Below, piece by piece: positions 1 through 5,649 of a stretch of 6,199 nucleotides of DNA; the stretch's first letter is position 1, and every line of letters starts with the position of its first letter. The DNA comes from Spirochaetaceae bacterium. Lineage in GTDB: Bacteria; Spirochaetota; Spirochaetia; Spirochaetales_E; Spirochaetaceae_B. Position numbers and translations under genes: made by a program. Under the pieces are notes generated by a model. That model made no database searches, was not told the origin of the DNA, and saw nothing but the letters and a program-made list of their open reading frames with translations. The stretch lies in contig QKJO01000101.1 in assembly GCA_003249275.1 (NCBI GenBank), positions 1 to 6,199 on the forward strand. The letters run 5' to 3'.

Positions 1-21
1 CGGAAAAAGGAATTTACATTC

Positions 22-52
22 AATAAAAAAGCCTGTCCCCGGGGGAACAGGC
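22..52 (-). terminator. Rho-independent terminator of the arg operon
   Basis: Read on the minus strand, an inverted repeat (GCCTGTTCC / GGGACAGGC, one U-G pair in RNA, 4-base loop) at 31-52 is followed at once by TTTTTTATTG (30-22). It begins 20 bases after the argG stop codon. The strong GC stem plus U-run is the standard intrinsic terminator design. There is no T-run on the plus-strand side, so it appears to act only on the arg transcript. It implies the operon ends with argG and that argH is not co-transcribed downstream. Confidence 0.93.
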
Positions 53-72
53 TCAAAATCAGAAAAGGGATG

Positions 73-1347
73 TTATTTATCGTGGAAGGATGCCGCCGTT
101 CCCATGATCTTGACGGCCTGACCGGAATCATCCTTCAGTTTTTTCTGAACCATGGCTGTTACGCCTGTGGACAAACCGTAGAGTTTGATAAAACCGTCTG
201 CATCTTTATGCTCATAGCTCGATTTTCCAAAGGAGGCCAGATCTTCGAGATAGAGGGCATAGGGAGACTTCCGTCCTGCAATAATTGCATTTCCCTTGTA
301 CATGATGATTCTGACAGAACCGGTTGTAAACTCCGTCGTTTTCTTCATGAACGCTTCCAGAGCATTTCTGCTGGTGGTGTACCATTTACCTGCATAGACA
401 AGATCGGCATAGTCGAGGGCCAGTTTCTGTTTGAGATGGAGAGCGTCATTGTTGATGGTCAGCATTTCAAGGTCCCTCAGGGCTATATGAAGAAGAGTTC
501 CCCCGGGAGTTTCATAAACACCGCGGCTCTTCATGCCTACAAGTCTTGTTTCCACAATATCGACACGTCCGATTCCATGAGCTGCAGCTCTCCTGTTCAG
601 CTCCTGAAGGAGTTCATAGGAATTCATTTTTTTACCATCAACGGCGACTGGAATTCCCTGTTCGAAATCGATTGTAATTTCCTCTTCCTGGTCGGGAGCC
701 TCTTTGGGAGACTTTGTAAGCTGGAACATCGGTTCCTGGGGTCTGTTCCAGGGATCTTCCAGATCTCCGCCTTCATGGCTCATGTGCCAGACGTTCCAGT
801 CTCTGGAGTAGATATTCTTCTTTGAAATGGTTCCCAGATCGATACCGTGGCTCTCTGCATATTCGATGGCATCCTCTCTTGAGTGGATGTTCCAGATTCT
901 CCAGGGGGCGATGACCTTCAGGTGGGGGGCAAGGGCCTTGTAGGTCAGCTCAAAGCGTACCTGGTCGTTACCCTTTCCGGTACAGCCGTGGCACAGGGCA
1001 TCGCAGCCCTCCTGCAGGGCAATCTCAACCTGATATTTGGCCTGAATAGGTCTGGCGATGGACGTTCCCAGAAGGTACTGGCCTTCGTAGATGGCTCCTG
1101 CTCTGACCATGGGATAGATGTAGTCGCTGGTCAGTTCTTCTCTCAGATCTGCCAGGAAATACTTGGATGCACCGGCATTGAGGGCCTTCTGCTCCATTCC
1201 TTCCCAGTTTTCATTCTGTCCCACATTGGTACAGATGGCGATAACTTCCGCATCATTGTAGTTCTCTTTCAACCAGGGAATGATGATGGATGTATCCAGT
1301 CCCCCGGAATAGGCCAGGGCTATTTTTTTGATAGGCTGCTCGCTCAT
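73..1347 (-). CDS. argG: Argininosuccinate synthase
   Basis: ArgG is a cytoplasmic enzyme that condenses citrulline and aspartate, using ATP (to AMP and PPi), into argininosuccinate, the penultimate step of arginine synthesis. The 424-residue product starts with the N-type ATP-pyrophosphatase P-loop AYSGGLDTS (residues 12-20). It also has the family blocks GTSIARP (94-100), HGCTGKGNDQVRFE (120-133), DWNVWHMSHEGG (183-194) and YETPGG (278-283). The length is slightly above the roughly 400 residues usual for this type. The ATG overlaps the argD stop by 4 bases (ATGA) and is preceded by AAGGAG at 1353-1358 with a 5-base spacer, which fixes the start and indicates coupling to argD. It is the last gene of the operon, and a terminator follows 20 bases after its stop. 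No argH follows, although the two are often neighbours. The identification is secure. Confidence 0.98.
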   Translation of the reverse strand: MSEQPIKKIALAYSGGLDTSIIIPWLKENYNDAEVIAICTNVGQNENWEGMEQKALNAGASKYFLADLREELTSDYIYPMVRAGAIYEGQYLLGTSIARPIQAKYQVEIALQEGCDALCHGCTGKGNDQVRFELTYKALAPHLKVIAPWRIWNIHSREDAIEYAESHGIDLGTISKKNIYSRDWNVWHMSHEGGDLEDPWNRPQEPMFQLTKSPKEAPDQEEEITIDFEQGIPVAVDGKKMNSYELLQELNRRAAAHGIGRVDIVETRLVGMKSRGVYETPGGTLLHIALRDLEMLTINNDALHLKQKLALDYADLVYAGKWYTTSRNALEAFMKKTTEFTTGSVRIIMYKGNAIIAGRKSPYALYLEDLASFGKSSYEHKDADGFIKLYGLSTGVTAMVQKKLKDDSGQAVKIMGTAASFHDK

Positions 1348-2543
1348 AAAATCTCCTTGATAACATCAAATAGTATTGTGACTCCCTTTTGGAGTTCATT
1401 TTCACTTACAATCAACGGCGGTGCCAGTCTTACGATATTGTGCCCCGACCTGAGGACCAGGAGTCCTCTGTTCTGACATTCGACGAGAACTTTTCCCGTC
1501 TGTTCCGGACTCAGGGAGTCAATCTCAAGACCCTTTAAAAGACCTTTTCCCAGAACCTGTCCCTTCAACCCCGCGCCGGCCATGAACTTCTCCAGCAGAT
1601 TATCCAGAAAAAGCCCTTTGGCTGTTACGGATTCAAGAAATCCCGGTGCCTGGATCGTCTCCAGAACCTTAAGCGCCACCGCGGTCGTCACAGGACCTCC
1701 CCCGAAAGTTGTTCCGTGATCTCCGGGATGAAGAAGGTCATTGATTTTTGCCGGGATCAGGGTGGCGGAAAGGGGGAGTCCCCCGGCCAGAGGTTTGGCC
1801 AGAGTGATAATATCCGCTTTTAAACCGGCTTCCTGTGAAGCATAGAATGAACCGGTTCTGCCCACACCTGTCTGAACTTCGTCGGCTATCAGAATAATAT
1901 CGTTCTTCTGACAGAACCCGTTCAATGCCTCGATCATTTCTTTTGAAAGAGCAGTAAGCCCGCCTTCTCCCTGAACGACTTCAACGATGACCGCCGAGAT
2001 CAATTCCGGATTTTTAAAGCCCGTCAATGATTCGGGATCATTATAGGGGAGAAGGGTACAGTCTGACAGCAGAGGTAGAAAGGGCTCTTTATACTTTTCC
2101 TTTGCCGTGACGCTCAGGGCTCCCATGGTCCTGCCGTGAAATCCGTTGGTAAAGGATATATAGCCTACGGCGGAAGGACCTTTTGCCTTTTTGCTGTAGA
2201 TCCTTGCATACTTCAAGGCCGCCTCATTGGCTTCGGCACCGCTGTTTCCGAAATGGACTGCATCAAAGTTTCCGGTTGCCGCAAGTTTTGATGCCAGTTC
2301 CACAGTCGGACCTGTTGTGTACAGATTGGAGACATGAATCAGTTTTTTCATCTGTTCACAGGCTGTTTCCGCCAGATCCTCCCTTCCGTATCCCAGGGCA
2401 TTAACGGCTATGCCCGAACCGAAATCCAGATATTCCTTGCCGCCTTTGTCGTAGAGAAAACATCCTTTTCCGTGATCTATCTGCAGAAACTTATCCGAAT
2501 AATTCTTGGGAAGGTGTGTATGATCAATTATGTAGGACTCCAT
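1344..2543 (-). CDS. argD: Acetylornithine aminotransferase
   Basis: This is a class-III, PLP-dependent aminotransferase of the cytoplasm. ArgD converts N-acetylglutamate semialdehyde plus glutamate to N-acetylornithine plus 2-oxoglutarate. Visible family features in the 399 residues are GNSGAEANEAALK (99-111), which grips the PLP phosphate, FTNGFHGRT (131-139), IADEVQTGVGRTG with the PLP-pyridine aspartate D221, the Schiff-base lysine K250 in TLAKPLAGG, and HGTTFGGGP (276-284). Length is typical. Its ATG directly abuts the argB stop (TGAATG) with GGAG at 2550-2553 six bases upstream, and its stop overlaps argG by 4 bases. Class-III relatives include ornithine and succinylornithine aminotransferases, and many ArgD enzymes also serve as DapC in lysine synthesis. 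The arg operon context supports ArgD, while a double role cannot be judged from sequence. Confidence 0.96.
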   Translation of the reverse strand: MESYIIDHTHLPKNYSDKFLQIDHGKGCFLYDKGGKEYLDFGSGIAVNALGYGREDLAETACEQMKKLIHVSNLYTTGPTVELASKLAATGNFDAVHFGNSGAEANEAALKYARIYSKKAKGPSAVGYISFTNGFHGRTMGALSVTAKEKYKEPFLPLLSDCTLLPYNDPESLTGFKNPELISAVIVEVVQGEGGLTALSKEMIEALNGFCQKNDIILIADEVQTGVGRTGSFYASQEAGLKADIITLAKPLAGGLPLSATLIPAKINDLLHPGDHGTTFGGGPVTTAVALKVLETIQAPGFLESVTAKGLFLDNLLEKFMAGAGLKGQVLGKGLLKGLEIDSLSPEQTGKVLVECQNRGLLVLRSGHNIVRLAPPLIVSENELQKGVTILFDVIKEIL

Positions 2544-3332
2544 TCAATTCTCCTTCAGGGTTATGTTCGTTCCCTTTGTACCAGCCAGGATCTTTGCCAG
2601 ATCTCCGGCATTTTCATAGTTGCTGATCTGTATGGAATGAACCCCCTGTCGGATGGCTTCCAGGGAAGACCTGACCTTGGGAATCATCCCTCCCTGAATC
2701 TCTCCATTGCTGATCGAAGCTTCGATGGATTTTTCATCCATGGAAGAAACGACGGCTCCGTTGATGAGGATACCCGGAATATCGGATATAAAGATGAGGC
2801 TGTCTGCTCCCAGTGATGCCGCAACAGCCAGAGCGGCTTCATCCGCATTGATATTCATTCCCTTACCACTGGAATCCGTACTGACGGAGGAGAGCACGGG
2901 GAAATAGCTGTTTGCAAGAAGAAGCTCTATCAGCCGGGGGTCAACGGACCGGACTTCTCCTGTTCTGTTTTCCACACCCGATTCATCCAATGAGGAGTCA
3001 CTGGAAAGGATAATGCCGGCATCGGCACCGGAGAGGCCCACAGCGTTCAGTCCGGCCTTCTGAAAAATCCGGACAAGGTGTTTGTTCATCAGACCTGCCA
3101 GCCCCATATCCACAAGATCCATCTCCGCGGCTGAAGTGACTCTTTTCCCGTCAATGAATTTAGGCTCAAGATTATACTGTTTCTGAATGGAAGACACGGC
3201 TGCACCGCCGCCGTGAACAAACACGGTCCTGATGCCTTTGTCTGCGGATCCTGCGATTTCAACGGCCATGGCCAGGATGGAATCCCTTGATTCCGCAGCT
3301 CTCCCGCCTGCTTTGATAACGATGGTTCTCAT
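2544..3332 (-). CDS. argB: Acetylglutamate kinase, short form
   Basis: ArgB is an amino-acid-kinase-fold enzyme that phosphorylates N-acetylglutamate with ATP, the second step of arginine synthesis. The 262-residue product shows the N-terminal KAGG (K7), HGGG (40-43) for phosphate binding, DGKRVT (61-66) with the substrate-binding arginine, NINAD (160-164), SDIPGIL (183-189) in the nucleotide site, and GGMIPK with the ATP-binding lysine K219. Length and N-terminus match the E. coli-type enzyme. The extra N-terminal helix of arginine-inhibited kinases (around 300 residues) is absent, so feedback inhibition by arginine is not expected; this is an inference from family structure. The start shares one base with the argC stop (TGATG) and has GGAG at 3340-3343. 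The stop abuts argD. LysZ-like kinases of LysW pathways are relatives, but no lysW is present here. Confidence 0.96.
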   Translation of the reverse strand: MRTIVIKAGGRAAESRDSILAMAVEIAGSADKGIRTVFVHGGGAAVSSIQKQYNLEPKFIDGKRVTSAAEMDLVDMGLAGLMNKHLVRIFQKAGLNAVGLSGADAGIILSSDSSLDESGVENRTGEVRSVDPRLIELLLANSYFPVLSSVSTDSSGKGMNINADEAALAVAASLGADSLIFISDIPGILINGAVVSSMDEKSIEASISNGEIQGGMIPKVRSSLEAIRQGVHSIQISNYENAGDLAKILAGTKGTNITLKEN

Positions 3333-4369
3333 CAGATTTCTCCATGCAGAGCAAGCCCTGCAGCTTCATCAAAACCGAATCTGATGTTCATATTCTGCAC
3401 AGCCTGTCCGCTGGCACCCTTGATAAGATTATCAATGACCGAAAAGAGGATAAGATTCCGGCCTTCCATATGCCAGCTGATGTCGCAGCGGTTGGAGCCC
3501 CAGACCTGTTTTGTCTCCGGGATGGAGGGGAATACGGTACCGACAAAAGGAGAATCCCCGTAATACAGATCATACATGGATTTCAGATCTTCGGATGAGA
3601 CTTCCTTTTTCAGCTCACAGCTCGTCGTGATGGCCATTCCTCTTTTCATGGGAACAAGATGAGGTACAAACTGAAGGACCGCTGACGGATCTTGTTTCTG
3701 AAGCTCCTTGCCGATCTCCCAGGAGTGCCTGTGTACTGTCCCGGGTGAGTAGGCGCAGATATTCTCCGATCTTTCGACAAGAAGATTGGAGACTTTGGCC
3801 TTTTTTCCGGCACCCGAAATTCCGGAGAGGGCACTTATGAATACGCGGGGTTCAATGATGCCCTTCTGCAGAAGCGGGACAAGCGGAAGAAGGCTTGCTG
3901 TAGGATAACAGCCGGGATTGGCGATCAGATCGGATTTCCTGATTTCATTCCTGTAGAGCTCGGATAAACCGTAAACGGCAGATGACAGTCTTTCCTCCCT
4001 GGGGGGCTTCTCTCCATAGGCTCTGAAAAACAGTTCCGGATCTTCCATCCTGAAATCGGCAGACAGATCGATCACAACTGATGAATCATAAAAAGGATCG
4101 CAGACCTGGGCTGATGCCAGATGGGGCAGGGCGGAAAAAACCACATCCGGTTTGAATTCGGATGCCCTTTCCACAGAGATGTACTGCCCTTCAGTATCCT
4201 GCATTTTATTTTCAATGGAATAATGAAGTCCGGGATCCATCTCCAGAACCCTTGATCCGGCTATAGAAGAAGATACAGCCAGGATCGAGGAGACTTCAGG
4301 ATGCTGACTCAACTGTCTTAAAAGGATCTGCCCCGTATATCCGGTGGCGCCCAATACGGCTGCTTTCAT
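3332..4369 (-). CDS. argC: N-acetyl-gamma-glutamyl-phosphate reductase
   Basis: ArgC reduces N-acetylglutamyl phosphate to the semialdehyde with NADPH, between ArgB and ArgD. The 345-residue product has the Rossmann motif GATGYTG (7-13), then the catalytic cysteine C154 in NPGCYPTA. It also has SGISGAGKKA (182-191), the HRH segment (213-215) with a conserved catalytic-site histidine, PHLVPMKRGM (236-245) and the C-terminal DNLIKGASGQAVQNMN block (313-328). Length and the NPGCYPT form are those of type-1 ArgC; type-2 enzymes are shorter. Its ATG overlaps the argR stop by 4 bases (ATGA), with GGAG at 4378-4381 eight bases upstream. The stop shares one base with the argB start. It is the first biosynthetic gene of the transcript and is complete, with no missing key residue. 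Confidence 0.98.
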   Translation of the reverse strand: MKAAVLGATGYTGQILLRQLSQHPEVSSILAVSSSIAGSRVLEMDPGLHYSIENKMQDTEGQYISVERASEFKPDVVFSALPHLASAQVCDPFYDSSVVIDLSADFRMEDPELFFRAYGEKPPREERLSSAVYGLSELYRNEIRKSDLIANPGCYPTASLLPLVPLLQKGIIEPRVFISALSGISGAGKKAKVSNLLVERSENICAYSPGTVHRHSWEIGKELQKQDPSAVLQFVPHLVPMKRGMAITTSCELKKEVSSEDLKSMYDLYYGDSPFVGTVFPSIPETKQVWGSNRCDISWHMEGRNLILFSVIDNLIKGASGQAVQNMNIRFGFDEAAGLALHGEI

Positions 4370-4842
4370 ACTTCCAGCTCCAGTTCGGGTATGGCGGCGT
4401 TCAGAACCTGCAGAAATTTCTGACCGGGCAGATTCTCCTTCAGAACGATGAGTATGGTATCGTCGCCGGCAATAGTACCGAGGATTTCATCCAGTTCCAG
4501 ATTGTCAAGGGCGATGGCGACTGTGTCGGCATGTCCGGCAAGTGTTTTCATGATGCAAAGGTTGACGGAAATACTGATGGAGAGAAAACCTCTGGTGATG
4601 TCGTTGATGTACTGTCTGGTGGTTTCCAGCTCTTTTCTGTTTCTGGGAAGAGTATAGTAATAACCGTTATTCCCGTCCGAGACTTTGCCCACTTTGAGGA
4701 GTTTCAAATCCCGGGAAAGGGTCGCCTGGGTGACCACAACGCCCTCTTTTTCAAGAAAAGCCAGAAGCTGTTCCTGACTGGTTATATGATATTCATTTAT
4801 TATGCGTTTAATCGACTTTAATCTTGCAGTTCTGCTGTTCAT
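4366..4842 (-). CDS. argR: Arginine repressor ArgR/AhrC
   Basis: ArgR is a cytoplasmic, arginine-dependent hexameric DNA-binding regulator. The 158-residue product has the N-terminal winged helix-turn-helix (about 1-65), with recognition helix TQATLSRDLKLL (38-49), and the C-terminal oligomerisation/arginine-binding domain (about 85-158), with GTIAGDDTI (122-130) carrying the arginine-contacting aspartates D127 and D128. The usual T-x-PG-x-A loop reads TLAGHA (100-105), so a proline is replaced by alanine; this is a small deviation. The length is typical. The start codon has only a poor Shine-Dalgarno (ACGGGTATGG upstream), unlike the four genes below it. A 3-codon ORF (ATG GTT GAA TGA, 4850-4839) overlaps its ATG. 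It heads the operon and two ARG boxes lie just upstream, so autorepression together with argCBDG is expected. Confidence 0.97.
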   Translation of the reverse strand: MNSRTARLKSIKRIINEYHITSQEQLLAFLEKEGVVVTQATLSRDLKLLKVGKVSDGNNGYYYTLPRNRKELETTRQYINDITRGFLSISISVNLCIMKTLAGHADTVAIALDNLELDEILGTIAGDDTILIVLKENLPGQKFLQVLNAAIPELELEV

Positions 4843-4851
4843 TCAACCATA

Positions 4852-4869
4852 CCCGTATATATATTCGAC
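4852..4869 (-). promoter_or_regulatory. ARG box 2 (ArgR operator, weaker half of tandem pair)
   Basis: The plus strand reads CCCGTATATATATTCGAC. Against the ARG-box consensus wnTGAATwwwwATTCAnw, the AT-rich centre and the ATTC half are kept (ATTCG) and the other half is degraded (CGTAT for TGAAT). On its own it would be marginal. The centre lies exactly 21 bp from the better box, with a 3-bp gap, which is the spacing ArgR hexamers use. It falls just downstream of the predicted transcription start. Confidence 0.7.
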
Positions 4870-4872
4870 AAT

Positions 4873-4890
4873 GTTGAATAAATATACATA
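4873..4890 (-). promoter_or_regulatory. ARG box 1 (ArgR operator)
   Basis: The plus strand reads GTTGAATAAATATACATA. It matches wnTGAATwwwwATTCAnw at every core position except one (ATACA for ATTCA). It contains the predicted -10 element of the operon promoter, so ArgR bound here would block RNA polymerase directly. Its position upstream of argR, with a second box 3 bp away, makes it the likely main operator for autoregulation and arginine repression. Confidence 0.85.
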
Positions 4891-4909
4891 CCTATGCATG
4901 TTTGATCAA
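4881..4909 (-). promoter_or_regulatory. Predicted sigma70-type promoter of argRCBDG
   Basis: On the minus strand, TTGATC (4909-4904, 4/6 to TTGACA) and TATATT (4886-4881, 5/6 to TATAAT) are separated by exactly 17 bp. Transcription would begin near 4874, giving a leader of about 32 bases before argR. The -10 is inside ARG box 1 and the -35 inside an FNR-like palindrome. This is predicted from motif match and position only. Confidence 0.7.
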
Positions 4910-4916
4910 GATCAAA
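4901..4916. promoter_or_regulatory. FNR/CRP-family-like palindrome over the arg promoter -35
   Basis: TTTGATC-AA-GATCAAA is a perfect 7-bp inverted repeat. Its core TTGATCAAGATCAA (4902-4915) matches the FNR/ANR consensus TTGAT-N4-ATCAA at every defined base. It covers the predicted -35 of the arg operon, with its centre about 34 bases upstream of the predicted start, a position expected to repress rather than activate. Family knowledge suggests a Crp/Fnr-type redox regulator, but no such regulator is encoded here. It is unlikely to be a terminator for the upstream ankyrin gene, because the loop would be 2-4 bases and no U-run follows. Confidence 0.5.
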
Positions 4917-4931
4917 TTTCAGTTTAATTAA

Positions 4932-5600
4932 TTATTCCGATGCCCCGTGTTCAATCAGCAGTTCCCGGAGAGTTTCGTACTGTCTCCAGGTGGCGTACAT
5001 AAGGGGCGTATAGCCGTTTTTGTCTTTAAGATTGACCTCTGCACCCCGCTCGACAAGGGCTTCTGCCGTCTCCCTCAAACCCTTCTGGACAGACAGGAGA
5101 AGGGCGGAAACACCGGCCGAAGAGACAGTATTCGGCTCGGCTCCGTGTTTGACAAGTTCCAGAGAGGTCAATTCCATACTCTGTGAGATGGCGACAATGA
5201 GAATACTGTTTCCGTACTGGTTTATGAAATTTGGATCAGCGCCGGCCCTGACCATGGCTGTCGCGGTCATATCCATGTCCCTGAGAACCGTCAGATAGAG
5301 AAGGGAATCGCCGTCGCTGTCATATTCAAGGGGATCAGCCCCGGCGTTGATCAGAGAAACACCCATCTGATCATTATTGTAAAGTATGGCCAGATGAAGG
5401 GCCGAACGTCCTCTGCTGTCAAAGATATTGGGATCCTCGATACTTTTCAAAGCTTCTTCAAACTGCTGAATATTCTGATTTGCGATTGCCCTTAAAAGAT
5501 CTTTACCGGCATCAGCAGAAAGGGGTAAAGAAATCGCAGCTATAAAAAACACTAACAAGGATATCCTGAACATAACTTTGTTGTATAAATGATGTTTCAT
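4932..5600 (-). CDS. Exported ankyrin-repeat protein
   Basis: The 222-residue protein has an N-terminal signal peptide: charged segment ending at R12, hydrophobic core about 13-27 (ISLLVFFIAAISLPL), and probable signal peptidase I cleavage after A29 or A31 (SADA). No lipobox cysteine is present, so it should be free in the periplasm or secreted. The rest is an ankyrin solenoid. A divergent capping repeat lies around 33-61, then five units start at 62, 95, 128, 161 and 194, exactly 33 residues apart, each with a GADP/GAEPN/GAEVN-like turn near its end; the last is the C-terminal cap. Ankyrin repeats mediate protein contacts and no enzymatic domain is seen, so the partner is unknown. The ATG at 5600 has only a weak AGG about 11 bases upstream. 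M10 is a possible later start but would remove the basic N-region. It lies 89 bp upstream of argR on the same strand with no clear terminator between them, so some read-through into the arg operon is possible. Functional linkage to arginine synthesis is not indicated. Confidence 0.85.
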   Translation of the reverse strand: MKHHLYNKVMFRISLLVFFIAAISLPLSADAGKDLLRAIANQNIQQFEEALKSIEDPNIFDSRGRSALHLAILYNNDQMGVSLINAGADPLEYDSDGDSLLYLTVLRDMDMTATAMVRAGADPNFINQYGNSILIVAISQSMELTSLELVKHGAEPNTVSSAGVSALLLSVQKGLRETAEALVERGAEVNLKDKNGYTPLMYATWRQYETLRELLIEHGASE

Positions 5601-5635
5601 GAAAAATCAACCTGTCCCATAGCCTATGCAGTGTG

Positions 5636-5641
5636 TATAAT
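5636..5641 (+). promoter_or_regulatory. Predicted -10 of birA, close to a leaderless start
   Basis: A perfect TATAAT lies 8 bases before the birA ATG at 5650. Transcription starting about 7 bases after a -10 would begin at 5648 or so, leaving a leader of 0-3 bases. No convincing -35 is visible: CTGTCC at 5612-5617 matches TTGACA at 3/6 with an 18-bp spacer. No Shine-Dalgarno precedes the ATG. The whole 49-bp divergent gap 5601-5649 must also carry the start region of the ankyrin gene, for which I see no strong promoter (TATACA on the minus strand is at best weak). Confidence 0.45.
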
Positions 5642-5649
5642 CACGGATA

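Noticed and set aside
70..825. 251-codon plus-strand open frame opposite argG (and another at 883-1476)
   Set aside because: It lies wholly or mostly antisense to a well-conserved argG with all family motifs; the translation shows no recognisable domain. It is a shadow of codon bias in the real gene.
2183..2816. Plus-strand open frames opposite argD and argB
   Set aside because: Antisense shadows of genes identified with confidence; no domain, no ribosome-binding site, overlapping one another.
4901..4916. The 7-bp inverted repeat as a terminator for the ankyrin gene
   Set aside because: The loop is only 2-4 bases, the stem is AT-rich, and on the minus strand it is followed by CATGCAT rather than a U-run. 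A protein-binding site fits better.
5601..5649. A BirA operator in the divergent gap
   Set aside because: No long dyad like the known bio operators is visible, and the encoded BirA lacks a DNA-binding domain.
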